From: Ochromonas danica
Lineage: Eukaryota > Sar > Chrysophyceae > Chromulinales > Chromulinaceae
Length of the DNA: 64,000 bases
Reading direction: 5' to 3'
Assembly (NCBI GenBank): GCA_015146655.1
Contig: VKHL01000021.1
Coordinates: 208,934-272,933, forward strand
In this document: one piece after another, positions 33,387 to 44,012 of the stretch
Layout of the letters: each line of letters begins with the position of its first letter
Numbering within the stretch: the stretch's first letter is position 1
Position numbers and translations under genes: made by a program
Notes under the pieces: model-generated
Databases searched by the model: none
What the model was told of the DNA's origin: nothing
The model's input: only the letters and a program-made list of their open reading frames with translations

Positions 33387-36137
33387 ATGAATGAGTTTTC
33401 TATGAAATCACGTTGTCGATCTATACTTGACTTAGAAAGTCAAGTGTTTCATAAAGATGAAAAAGAAGAGAAATTTGATATTCATCCTTATTGGTTAGTT
33501 TTCATTGAAAACAGTCAACAAGAACAATTCAACCGAACTATCCAACAAGAGTCTTCACGATCTGCTTATGCTCTCTTAGCATGTCTAGATCTCTTTCTCT
33601 GTATCTTTGAAGTAATTCCTTTAGCTCTTATTCATCATCAAGGAAGAAAAAGTGATATTATTAATTATCTCCCTGCTATTCTGTCTTTTGTATTATTTCT
33701 CTATTCGATGTATTTATTTAAAGAAAGGAAAGTCAGAGTTGCTAGTCAAGGATTGACTAGGAAAAAGCAGGTTATTCATCAATATGTCAGGCGGAATGAG
33801 CAAATCTTTGCCGTTCTCACCACCACAGCGATGGGTTTGATCGTTCTGTTGCACTCCTTTATGACAAATTGTCACAGTGATAACCTCTTTGGTAGCTCAC
33901 TTTGTGAGCATTCAATAAGACATCCTATGATTGTACAATATGGATTTGCAGTCTTAGTGGTGACTCCTTTATTTTTGGAGGGAGCCTTGACTTCATTGAT
34001 CTGGCCAGTAGTTTGTCTGTGTTGGCTTATCGCTATCGTCTTCTTGCTCATTATTGTGAGTCTAAATGAACAACCAGAATCATTTTTCTTTCTCTTTATC
34101 CTTGTTCTCTATCTTATTGCTGCCATGTATTTTCGACGATACAAACAGCTTGCTACTTATCGTATTCTACACTCTTCCGTTCAGGAGAAAGATCGTCATA
34201 TGAGACAAGATTTAGAGTGTACACGTCGTAAGATCGTAGAATCTGATGCTGAAGAATGGCGTTTTATTATTGCTAATATGGCTCATGATGTACAAACGGT
34301 GAGTTTTCTTTATTAGAATATCATGCGAAAATGTCTCTCATGAGGATTGCTTTTTGTTCATGTTTTGCTGTAGCCTTTGGCAGCGTTTCGTACAGGTTGT
34401 GATTATATCTCTTCCGTTTTAACAGATCTAGCTGGATCGACTTCAGCGCCGTCATTAGACATGAGCAGGTTGAATGAAGACGTTCTCTCTGGCCTGGCGT
34501 CTCTGCAGAGCCTGCAACACACTTGCTCCTATATGCAAATGATCATTAGCCGAGTCCTGGATTATGCAAAAGCTAGTCGTGGCTTGCAATTAGTTCCTCA
34601 TGCAGAAGCGGTGGATTTGTTAGATTGTCTCGCAGCACCGCTGGCATGTTTGAGAGATCTGCAGTCTAAATTAGCTCTCGTCGTCGAGCCTCTTCCCCCT
34701 AATGTTCGCAGAATAGTGCGAACAGATCCAAAGTGGTTACAAGAATCTATTCTGTGCTTAGTTAGCAATGCTGTCAAATACTCCATGAATAAACCCGCCA
34801 CTTTGCGTATCTATCTGGTGCAAAGAGCTACTGTTGATGGTAACGAGGACTCAATTAGCGAGATGAAACCTCAAGAATATGAGTTCTCAACTAGTCGAGT
34901 TAGAAAGGCACCATCAGTTGACTTTGAATATCATCTTTGCTTTGAAGTGGAAGATAATGGAGTGGGAGTGCGAGAGGAAATGCAAGAGAAGATATTCGAG
35001 CCTTTTTCTCAAGCTCAACGAACCACTGGAGGAATGGGATTGGGTCTGTTCTCTCTGTCAGTTCGCATGAAAGCCTTGAAAGGCTCTTGTGGAGTCACAT
35101 CACGTCGTGATGGAAAAAATGGTGCAAGGTTTTGGTTTGCTATTCCATACTATCCCGTGGAACTCAATTCATATCGATCGCTCTCGGCTACATCATCCAA
35201 TCACAATATAATAAGGAGGAGCAGCACTGCAGTCTCAATAGGACCTCAAAACACACCTCAGGTTGCATCTTCTCCTCCAACATACGATCATTCATTCGAT
35301 AACGACAACAACAACAAGAGTGATGAGATTCAACAGTCGGAAGAGACGGCTGCGTTAATCGCTCAGAGAGAAGCTGAACAGAATATCCGCTGCTCCACTC
35401 CAATAATATCTGAGAAGGTTCCAGTTGATAATTCGAAGTCTGTTGCTTCTTCGCCAGTAGTGACTTCACTGATCTCATCTCCAGCTGTTGCAGAGGCTGC
35501 TGAGAGTAAGATAGCTTCACCATCATCACCGCGAAGCAAAGTCGATGAGCCTCAGCGACAATGGCGAGTGCTAATAGTAGATGATTCCTTACCAATCTTA
35601 AAGATGGCTCGTAGACTATTAGAGAAGGATGGACACGTTGCAGTCACAGCAGAGAATGGATACGAAGCTTTGATCGCATTGAGTCAAGACAATTTTGATA
35701 TTCTTGTCATGGATCTTCAAATGCCTATCATGGATGGATTTGAAACTGTACGACGTATACGCTTCCTTGAGAAGCAGATCAAGGAAGGATCTTCCGCAAT
35801 GCTTAGGCTTCCTGAGAAAACTTCTTCTCCTACCGATCCTTCCTTAGGCCCTGTTGCTCCTATAATTGATGCGGCATTTTCAATAACTCATCAATCAAGT
35901 GAATCTGCGCATGGATCATTTTGCGTAGATGTTGAGAAAGTTATGGAGAAGTTATACAATAGTTTACAGAAGCAACGGGCCAATGACTTCGTTATAATAG
36001 GATGTTCAGCTAACGGCGACGAAGGGACTATTCAAGAAGCATATAATGCAGGCATTGATGCTTTCATCCCCAAGCCAATCAATCTCAAGGTGTTCAAGGA
36101 AGTCACTGCTGGGATATTGGCCAAGAGATTCAAATGA
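33387..36137 (+). CDS. Membrane hybrid histidine kinase
   Basis: Exons 33387-34298 and 34374-36137, phase 0, encode 891 aa; the intron falls exactly inside the H-box. Six or so membrane helices lie at residues ~55-255. The HisKA H-box reads NMAHDVQT-PLAAF with phospho-acceptor H300. The HATPase part shows the N box LVSNAVKYS, G1 EVEDNGVG and G2 GGMGLGLFSLS. After a ~150-residue Ser-rich linker comes a receiver domain with VDDS, D751 (LVMDLQMPIMDG) and the lysine of IPKPI. About 68 extra residues sit between the D751 strand and the CSANG strand. It should autophosphorylate on His and pass phosphate to its own Asp. The signal sensed is unknown. Divergent from the kelch gene. Confidence 0.85.
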
Positions 36138-36725
36138 ATGAATCAACAGTGTGATTTTTTTACGTCTTTACATTCATATACAAGATAATAACGAGGTGGT
36201 TGTAGGATCTGCTGTGGTCCGCATCTACAGCACAGTACAACACAATAGAATAGCATTTCATACGCTCCAAACAATTCTGTCGAGAAAAAAGAGAACATTT
36301 TGTCGTGGGAAAGAAAGTTCTGAAGTCAGAAAATGGAGATAATAGACCTGTTGATGCGTATTTTCAGTTGATCTGAAAGTATTCGTTAGGGTATTCACCT
36401 CACGGTTCAATTCTCATTGTATTAGTTGTTTTTGTTGTAAACAAATCGTATTTAGTTTCGAGTTAGTTTGGTTATGATAACTATCTCAACAATCCTGTAG
36501 TATACTAACTCTTCTCTAAGCCTGTTGTATATTCAAAATAGTACATTAAAACATGACAGAATCTAGACTATTCTCTTTCGCATGTCCTTCCTTCGTGTAC
36601 TACGATTAGCTCTGAGGCTATGCAATGCCATGGAGTACCCGACAACACGGATCTTTGATAGCGATGGTGAACAAGTACACACACCATAACAATAACATGG
36701 TGTCATTGTAGACTTGGTGAATTGA
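36138..36725. other. Convergent 3' intergenic region
   Basis: Separates the 3' ends of the histidine kinase and the amino-acid transporter. No gene, repeat or RNA structure recognised. Confidence 0.5.
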
Positions 36726-39004
36726 TCAAAGCGAAGAGAAGATGGTCACCATCCCGATGACGAACGAAGCAACACCAAAACATACCATAAAGAGTGGCAA
36801 GGCAAACTTTCGTATGATAGATGATACTGTCAATGTCATACAATCAGATTGATGAGCACGAATATAAATCATAGCAGGCAGTGTGTATCCTAATGTTGAC
36901 GCTGCTGCCACACCTAATACAATCATGATTGAATGCTCACAATTAACAGACTTACTGTAGCTCTCAGAATAACGACTTACGTACCTGTTAACGAAGAAAC
37001 CAAACCTAATTTCCTTGCTACCAATGCTATGGACATGGTACTTATCCAAAGAATCAAAGTGACCAAAACATGTTCTTGGTTGCCAATATGATCATGTCCA
37101 TAATACTCTTCCTCTTCTTCCTCTTCTTCTACTGTTGTTGTTGTTGTCGACTGTCCCTCTTCTCCTCGAGATGATGATTCAAAACCTTTATGCTCTTCAG
37201 ATAGTCTTTTATTCTCGCTTTGATCAAGATCTTTGATTCGGACCATTTCTACTCCCATTTCTCCTTGAGGAAGCTGTTGAAATGTCTGCTGTCTTGATGA
37301 AGACGGATGACCAGATGATGAATGCAATGGAGAAAAGTGTGCAGAGGCTTGAGACTGTGTCTTGCTTCGATTGTCTTGAAAGATGAATGAGGAAAACCCT
37401 TTATTGCTACCATCAGCATTGGTACCGCTATCTGTTGGGTTATTGTTGTGTCTCGATGCATCCAATGAGACCTCCTCAAAGGCATCTTCTCGGTCTTCTT
37501 CTTCATCTGAATTCGAATAATTACCAAGAGGTTGACTAAAATATCGTAATTGTTTGTGTTTTCTGGATATAGAGGGCATCAATATTGAGGTAGAAGAGGT
37601 AGGAGATGCTGTGCTTGTTGATGACGAAGAAGACCTTGAAGATGATGAAAACAAACCCAAGACAACAGAACGAAGTGCGTTAGGCAGGAAAGCTATTCTT
37701 GACATGGACAAAGGGGTTTCCATCTTAGAAGGTGACATGGATGCCTCTAAATCCTCATCAAAGCAGATGACATCCCCTTCTTCTTTTCCTTCTTCTCCTA
37801 CCTTCCTATTGTTGTTATCATGCATTAATGATCGATGTTGAGAAGGTACCAAACGAAATGACTTCTTCTTCCATAATAAACGACGAGCTAGACTATGTAA
37901 GCAATGTCTAGCCACATAGCATTCCATAGGATAGGTAAAGACCATGGAAATAGCCAATAGCAATCGTCCAATGGTCACGGAGAGATAGTCTTTGGGGAAG
38001 TTATTCAAGAGGTCTCCATCTACATGAGGATAGAAAGCAAAGAAGCCAATCAGACCTAAGGCTAAGCATAGAAGATAGGCTGAGAAGATAGACAAGCCTG
38101 CTACACGTTTCCAATTCGACAATGTAGGCCTTGATAAAGTCTTAAAAACCATAAAGGAGTTATGCTGACATACAAAGGCAAATGACATCGTTCCTACACC
38201 AGTAAACATGGTTAATCCAAACTCAGACAAGTCATGAGCTTCGAAATGCTCTGATTGCTTCTCAGATGCACTCTTTGAAGCAAGTAGTAAAACCAAAATT
38301 AAGACTAAATCTGCAGAAATGGAAAGAAAAGATGTCCATGAAAGATGAGATAGATCCTTTAATAAGGACAAAGGCAAGATAATGACAGTAGAGAAGAAGA
38401 GAATAGCAAGTTTACGATTAGATAGCCAGGATGGTCCACCTAGGAAGACCTCGCTAACCATCGGCACGGTGTCTCCTAGAATGACCAAATAGGCTGCCAT
38501 GCCTCCATAGGCATAGAGCATCATAGAGATGACTGCTAGATAGTAACCAAATGGACCTAATAGATGTTCAGCGAGAGCTTCTAGATCATATTTCTTAACA
38601 GTCATGCCACAGTCAATTAGCATGATGACAGATCGATCAATGAGGAAAGCTACAAGTGCTAAACATAACATGCCTGCAATAAATCCACATTGTTGAATTG
38701 CTAATGGAATACCTATAATACCAGCACCTACGATAGAGTTGACAAAGTTAAAACTTGCTCCCCAGACTGTGCTATTGCCTCCTACCAATCCACTATTAGA
38801 ACTACTACTGTCTTCCTCGCCTTCACCTTGGTCTCCTCCACTAGAGACTGGTGAAGAAGGATGAAGAGAAGTCTCCTCACTATGACGATCTAGAGGAAAG
38901 GGACTAGGAGCAAAGGTGATACCATCATTCTGATCGTCGCCTACGCTGTCTTTCACGTCAGCAGCCCAAGGAGAGAAGACGATTTCTCGAAAATCAGACA
39001 TCAA
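36726..39004 (-). CDS. SLC38/AAAP amino-acid transporter
   Basis: Exons 36985-39004 and 36726-36913, phase 1, encode 735 aa. The AAAP-family core begins near residue 82 with NFVNSIVGAGIIGIPLA, the substrate-site helix 1 motif, and has about eleven membrane helices. It looks closest to SLC38 (sodium-coupled neutral amino-acid transporters, SLC38A11-like). An unusually long Ser-rich cytosolic loop (about residues 375-640) is inserted before the last helices, with acidic and poly-Ser tracts. The N-terminus is acidic and cytosolic. The last two membrane helices are coded by the second exon. Divergent from LSM5. Confidence 0.8.
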
Positions 39005-39201
39005 GAGATCAAAACTCTTCCTATTTTACTCTTCTTCACGATATATATATATAGAGAGAGAGACACACAGACCAACCTGGAATTGCGGTTCTTCTTGTAT
39101 GAGAAATATATATAATTCGTCAAATTAATTCCTTCTCATGGGAGTGGGAACAGATTGTTTTGACTTTGCGCTGGAATGGTAATAATAGTTACGTGGTACT
39201 C

Positions 39202-39249
39202 TTGCGTGGGAGCTAATAATACTGATACGATTGCGTGGGGAGGTAATAA
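39202..39249 (+). promoter_or_regulatory. Two GCGTGGGAG motifs in divergent promoter
   Basis: TTGCGTGGGAGCTAATAATA (39202-39221) and TTGCGTGGGGAGGTAATAAT (39231-39250) lie in the same orientation 29 bp apart, between the transporter start (39004, minus) and LSM5 (39296, plus). These are the clearest copies of the motif shared with other promoters in the window. Confidence 0.45.
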
Positions 39250-39295
39250 TAATACCACCCAACCAACAACAACAACAAATAAAACGAAAAATAAA

Positions 39296-39705
39296 ATGTC
39301 TGCGATTGTTCGTTTACAACCTTTAGCTGTCATTGATAAATGCATTGGTAGTAAAATTTGGATTATTTTGAAGGTATGATAACTTGAATTAATTACATTT
39401 TTATTCATATTCACTCATATGTATGTCATGTACAGTCTGAGAAGGAAGTGGTTGGTACACTGAGAGGATTTGATGAGTATGTCAATATGGTGTTAGATGA
39501 TGTTACTGAGATTGAATACACCGCGTCAGGTCGGAAGGAGGTGAGTCAGTCAGTCTGACACTGTTTTGCCCGCTTCACTCTGTCTGACCTGTATGTGTGT
39601 GTGTGTGTGTATGTTTGTGTCTTATAGACGGCATTGGATCAAATCCTATTGAATGGCTCCAATGTATCTATGTTAATACCAGGAGGCGATCCTCAAGCTG
39701 TTTAG
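39296..39705 (+). CDS. LSM5: U6 snRNA-associated Sm-like protein LSm5
   Basis: Exons 39296-39373, 39436-39540 and 39628-39705, all phase 0, encode 86 aa, the usual length for the family. Start at [20 protein letters not shown]. The Sm1 motif ([29 protein letters not shown]) and the Sm2 motif ([14 protein letters not shown]) are complete. LSm5 is part of the LSm2-8 ring on U6 snRNA (splicing) and the LSm1-7 ring in mRNA decay. The open frame extends upstream of the chosen Met but is Asn/Thr low complexity, including the promoter motifs. Confidence 0.92.
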
Positions 39706-39841
39706 GTCATTTGGTCGTGCCCACCTCCCCCTGCCTGCCCTCCACCTTCCAGTCCCTCGAATCACCTCTAACTAACCTATAATACCCCATACTATCCTCA
39801 TCCACACATATATTATTCTCAATAATAGCACGATTACAGCC

Positions 39842-40207
39842 ATGTACGGTCTCTACGATTATTCTCGGTCTGTTTGAGTGAACATCACGAGGGCACGATA
39901 AAGGCTAAAGCAGATGTGCACGCAGATACCCACGAACCCTCCATAGTCTCTGAACATTTCTCACTCCTAGATTCTCCTCTCCTCTTCTTACCAGACAGGG
40001 CAGAGAAAGGTTTGGAGACTAACCATCTTGGTTCGTGCTGTTGGGAGTTCTTTGATCCTTCGCTGGGCAGGCAGAAATCGCTTTCGTCACAAGAGCCTTG
40101 CGAAGAATCATGGAGACAACCCCTGGGTGAGGAAGGAAGTGCTTGGTAAGATTCATGAAGAGGAAGAAGCCAATGACAGTGCTCACATGATTAATAGTCG
40201 ACCTTGA
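39842..40207 (+). CDS. Possible small protein gene overlapping RCC1 gene 3' end
   Basis: An open frame at 39995-40207 (70 codons) reads as a believable small basic protein: KVWRLTILVRAVGSSLILRW, then RNRFRHKSLAKNHGDNPWV and KIHEEEEANDSAHMINSRP. A good acceptor with a long pyrimidine tract (CTCTCCTCTTCTTACCAG) precedes it. A first exon from the ATG at 39842 to 39871 fits in phase but with a weak donor. Size, basic helices and the DNPWVRKEV segment recall LYR-type mitochondrial assembly factors, but this is weak. Its stop overlaps the stop region of the convergent RCC1-like gene by about 25 bp. Confidence 0.35.
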
Positions 40208-41154
40208 GAGGTCTGTAGAGCTGTGAATGTGTCCCCGCAGTGTATTTCATCCACTTTCTCCACATCTTCATCAACAAATAGGTCATCATTTTCCAAGAGA
40301 CGAAGCCTTCTTGGCATTGCTATAATCTCTTCCTTCATCACGGTCGCACCGTCTGAGGAGGTGGGAAGAGGCCCAAGCTGTCCCCAACGATTCCATCCCC
40401 ATCCCAACACATCTCCTGTGCCATCGGCCACCACCACACAGTGCCACAAGCCACAACCTGCCAGACGAATCCCACTAGATCGACCATTAGGTAACAACCT
40501 ACCTACTCCACAGAGATTTTGAACCAGCTGAGGGTAGAATTGGTCACTATCGCTATCGTGCCCTAAGCGATAATATGCACCACAACCGAACGTGAAAACT
40601 TCACCATATGGCTCAGTGATAATTAATGAATGATGAGCATTGGCTGCCACCCCTCGAAAGCCACCAGCCTGTTGGTCGTGTGAAGGAGGAGGAAAGGCGA
40701 TCTCAGTGAGTTCGTTCACTTCCAGCAGGTCTGGCCCCAGACCCAATTCACCCGAGGGACCTTTCCCCATAGAGTAACATTTCCGACCTGTTGACACGAT
40801 GCAGTGGCTTCTACCGCAGGCTATTGACTTCACAACATTGGGAAGGTGAATGCTGTAGTAGAGGGCATCCACTCCTGCTGTGGTAATCTCTACCTTGTCC
40901 TCCTCTGCAACAGCAACAATACACTCGCCCAGAGAAACCTGCTGAGTGGAAGTAACTCGCTTGAGTGTGTCTGTTATACTGCCAAAGAGAGTGGAGTTGA
41001 GACAGGAGACCATAGACCTGTGAATGATCTGGGGTGATACTTTCTCCTCCATGCCAGCAACAAATAAGAAGAATGGATGCAAGAGAAAGATCTTTGGATA
41101 GATTTCCACCTCAAGTGAAACATTCTCATTCCACCCAAATGTTCTAACATGCAT
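40183..41154 (-). CDS. RCC1-like repeat protein
   Basis: Intronless, 323 aa from the ATG at 41154 (MHVRTFGWNENVSLE). The frame stays open 62 codons upstream, but that part lacks the repeat pattern. Blades of an RCC1 propeller appear as KSIACGRSHCIVSTGRKCY, GKGPSGELGLG, FRGVAANAHHSLIITEPYG, FTFGCGAYYRLGH, LAGCGLWHCVVVADGT and LGWGWNRWGQLG. About five blades are seen, fewer than the seven of RCC1. Family members act as scaffolds or exchange factors; the partner is unknown. One long stretch near residues 30-60 is hydrophobic. Confidence 0.75.
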   Translation of the reverse strand: MHVRTFGWNENVSLEVEIYPKIFLLHPFFLFVAGMEEKVSPQIIHRSMVSCLNSTLFGSITDTLKRVTSTQQVSLGECIVAVAEEDKVEITTAGVDALYYSIHLPNVVKSIACGRSHCIVSTGRKCYSMGKGPSGELGLGPDLLEVNELTEIAFPPPSHDQQAGGFRGVAANAHHSLIITEPYGEVFTFGCGAYYRLGHDSDSDQFYPQLVQNLCGVGRLLPNGRSSGIRLAGCGLWHCVVVADGTGDVLGWGWNRWGQLGPLPTSSDGATVMKEEIIAMPRRLRLLENDDLFVDEDVEKVDEIHCGDTFTALQTSQGRLLIM

Positions 41155-41497
41155 GGATAGGACAGAGTAGGATAAGATGATTCGATGATGATGTTTGGAT
41201 AAAGAAATTCGAAAATTGGTTGTGCAAAACCTTTTGGGGACTTTGCAACCTTGAAAAGGTGACATTTTGTTCCGAAATTTAGGGTTTGGCCCTTTCGTGA
41301 TATGAGATTTTGGACGGAAGTTTTTGGGGTTTGTGACCAAAAACCCCTAATTCCCTACTTTCACAAAAATCGAGCATCTGAGTTTAAACCCAGAGTTTTG
41401 GAGAGTTCGACTTAATTCTCACGAAACTCGACATTTTGGTCGATCACCACAGGGGGCTGTTCCTTGTCGTTCTCATTGATTGTCATTGTCGTGGGGA
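41155..41497. other. Divergent promoter region
   Basis: Between the RCC1-like gene and CLN5. A G-rich string CACAGGGGGCTGTTCC (about 41448-41463) resembles the GGGAGCTGTTCC part of the motif upstream of the second phospholipase gene. A small inverted repeat, GGGGTTT...AAACCCC, is near 41325-41346. Confidence 0.35.
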
Positions 41498-43167
41498 ATG
41501 ATGATGATGGCGAGATCTTGGCCCTCATGGCGGCGGATCTTCTCCTTCCTTCTCCCTTTCTATCTCTTTTTCCTTATAGATGCAACCTTCTACACTATTG
41601 ATAATGCACCTTCTTTAACCATGTCTGATACTATCGAAGTTTATATCTTAGAAGCTCCTTTCCCATTTAACACTCCCTCCTCCGTCAGGTAAGAGATATT
41701 CACCGACCTAAGCATCCACCCTGTCTTTTGATCTCATTGTTTCTTATGCTTGTCTTTTCTCCATCAGGAAAGCTGCCGGCTCAGCCTTCACCAGCTACGC
41801 CACCAATCATGCTGGACTGGGAATATGGGATACCACCACGGATGACAAGTTCTCCATTGAATTTATCAGTAATGACTATGTAGGTGCATTGTTTCCTGAC
41901 CTCTCTGTGCAGGGAGAGATTCGTTGGCAGAACCAGGCGTCCATCGTAATCCGATGGCCAGTCAATGACACAGAATGGCTAACTTCTCGTCTCATTACCA
42001 CCACAATTGGTAGTGCTTATTCTCAATTAATTGATTATTTACAAGATCATCGTGATGAGTTTCTATCTTATCAACCTATCACAGGACTCTATGTGAATGA
42101 GACACGATTAGCCACAACAACTTCCTTGACAAACAATGAGATCTATGGTCTTGGTAAAGTTGTTGTAGCAAGTCATGATTCCTATTGGTTTGTAGATAAG
42201 CTAATAGATCAGTTAGGAAGCTATGGGTGTGATTTAGATACCTTTCTTCAAGTCTATGCATCAGCTTCAAACTATCTCACCAAAAGTCTAGCTGCACCAA
42301 CTGTTGTCAACTGGAACAGTGTGTCTTCCCCACCTACTGAGGTCTATGAATGGTATAGTTTACTCTATACTTGCTATAATCAAGTCTATGATACTACAGT
42401 GAGTAATGGAGGAGGTGCGCAGTACTTCCTTCAAGCAGTGCAATCGTGTTATGCCAATAGTTCGTCAGCATATGTCTATAAGACCAATACCAGTGTCTAC
42501 AATCTCAGTCTACTTGATCCTTCTATTTCAGCGACATATGGAACTCTTCTTTTAGCTCAGTATGTCTATCATCTCCCTCCAGACGACAATGGAGACAATG
42601 AGAAGCTAACTGCATTAGATTACATTATGATTGCATTAGCCGCCGTGGCTGTTATTGGTGGTGTGGGTTACTTTCTCTACAAGTTCTTTGGGAAGAAGAA
42701 GCGAAGACATATTTCTTTTGAAGGCGAGCGTGTGGCTACGAATATCGCAGGGCCTCTAGCAGAGTTAGATCATGAAGAACGTGCCTATTACCAGTAAGTT
42801 GCGCACTGCTTTCATATGTTAGTACGTTCAATTTGATTGACAAATCAACTGTGGTTAATAGTGGTCGGGGTCGAAAGTCTCTTGCGGAGAGGTTCTCTAG
42901 TCCTTTCGTCAGTAATGACCCCACTAATATGAAGAGGTAGGTTTTGTAGTCTGTAAATAGCCTCACAATGTTTGCATATGTGATGGTGATATTGATGGTG
43001 GCTTGATTGGTATTAACATCTCTTCTCTCTTTGTTGTGTGGATTATTCATTCTCATTACTCACATCGCATCAAATGTCACATATACACCAATCGGTTGAC
43101 CAGGGCTATGATGGGTCATGATAATAGAAGTAGTGGCGAGTCCTCCCTCGAGCGGCCGCTCATATAA
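41498..43167 (+). CDS. CLN5: CLN5-like lysosomal protein
   Basis: Exons 41498-41688, 41768-42793, 42862-42936 and 43104-43167 encode about 451 aa. The signal peptide (to about residue 28) comes after a run of Met. Recognition of CLN5 rests on SDTIEVYILEAPFPFNTPSS (the DTIEVF-LQAP block), a region DDKFSIEFISNDYVGALFPD, and LGSYGCDLDTFLQVYASA. The latter matches the SYDC-x-FVLR active-site Cys block of the human protein. CLN5 is the lysosomal BMP synthase. Unlike human CLN5, this protein has a C-terminal membrane helix (about 350-370) and a basic cytosolic tail. An alternative last exon at 43308-43380 also splices in frame. Several N-glycosylation sites. Confidence 0.75.
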
Positions 43168-43307
43168 CAACACTCTGAATGAATGTTAGTACTTGAACAT
43201 CAAAGCTTGTTTCACTGTTCCTCGTGCTTTTGTACGCAATTCCGCTTCTCAGTGTATTCCATAATGTATTGACGGGAAATCTTCTTTGCTATGTTTGTGT
43301 AAATTAG

Positions 43308-43380
43308 GTTGAGCGAGGTGTCCAAGAGGCAGTTCAAAGAAGACTCAACTCTTGTGGCATCATCAACTAATGAAGTTTAG
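43308..43380 (+). CDS. Possible alternative last exon of CLN5
   Basis: After an AAATTAG acceptor, the sequence G-TTG-AGC... continues in the phase left by the exon ending at 42936. It reads LSEVSKRQFKEDSTLVASS and stops at 43378-43380. If used instead of 43104-43167 it would change the cytosolic tail of the CLN5-like protein. It is a phase match only. Confidence 0.35.
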
Positions 43381-44012
43381 TATCATACTAGTAATAGTTT
43401 TGAAGCGAAAGCATATGTGGACAGGATGTGTGTACTTAAATTATAAGCAATCAGAGGCAGTAAAGCTGTGCTAAAGTCTATGATATTGATGAGATAAGAT
43501 CTCCATTGAAGTTAGGCTACAATCGTCAACAACACTATCATTAGTTGTTCCAACTCCAAAGAGAAATAACATCAAATAAAAGCAACACCTAATACTACAT
43601 TACCACTGTGTCACCATCACCACCAACAACAACAACCTCGACTAGCATCATCATTATCACCATCGTTATTATAATTATTCCCATTACTCCTCCAGCTTAA
43701 CAGTTCAACGCAAAAAATTACATTGAACGGAAAGTTGCCAGTTTGCATGAGTGTTGTGACCTCTAGAATGTCTACACTGTAGTTGCAGTAACATAGCGAC
43801 TATTCTTACAAATAATCTGGCATATAGCATACTTCTTCATAACCAACACAACATAACACAACACAATACTACTAGTACACACAGTCAGATAGCACACCAA
43901 CACAAGTGTTTTGACTCCATAGAAAGCTAAGTTATTAAGAGAGAGAGGATAGTAGAGAAGATCTCACAGCAAATTCACTACAAAGAAAGGTATTAAAGTC
44001 TATTCAGGATGA
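43381..44012. other. Convergent 3' intergenic region
   Basis: Separates the CLN5-like gene from the 3' end of the RGS-kinase. It has CAN-rich simple sequence near 43600-43690 (CACCAACAACAACAACC) and no gene that I can support. Confidence 0.5.

Noticed and set aside
39874-40149. 91-codon plus-strand frame MSEHHEGTIKAKADVHAD...
   Set aside because: Starts at TTG and overlaps, in another frame, an exon that reads better as protein and has a strong acceptor (39995-40207).
43147-43159. CTCGAGCGGCCGC, abutting XhoI and NotI sites as in cloning vectors
   Set aside because: The flanks show no vector sequence, and the string lies in an exon that splices in frame (CLN5, exon 4). Most likely chance, though an assembly check would be cheap.
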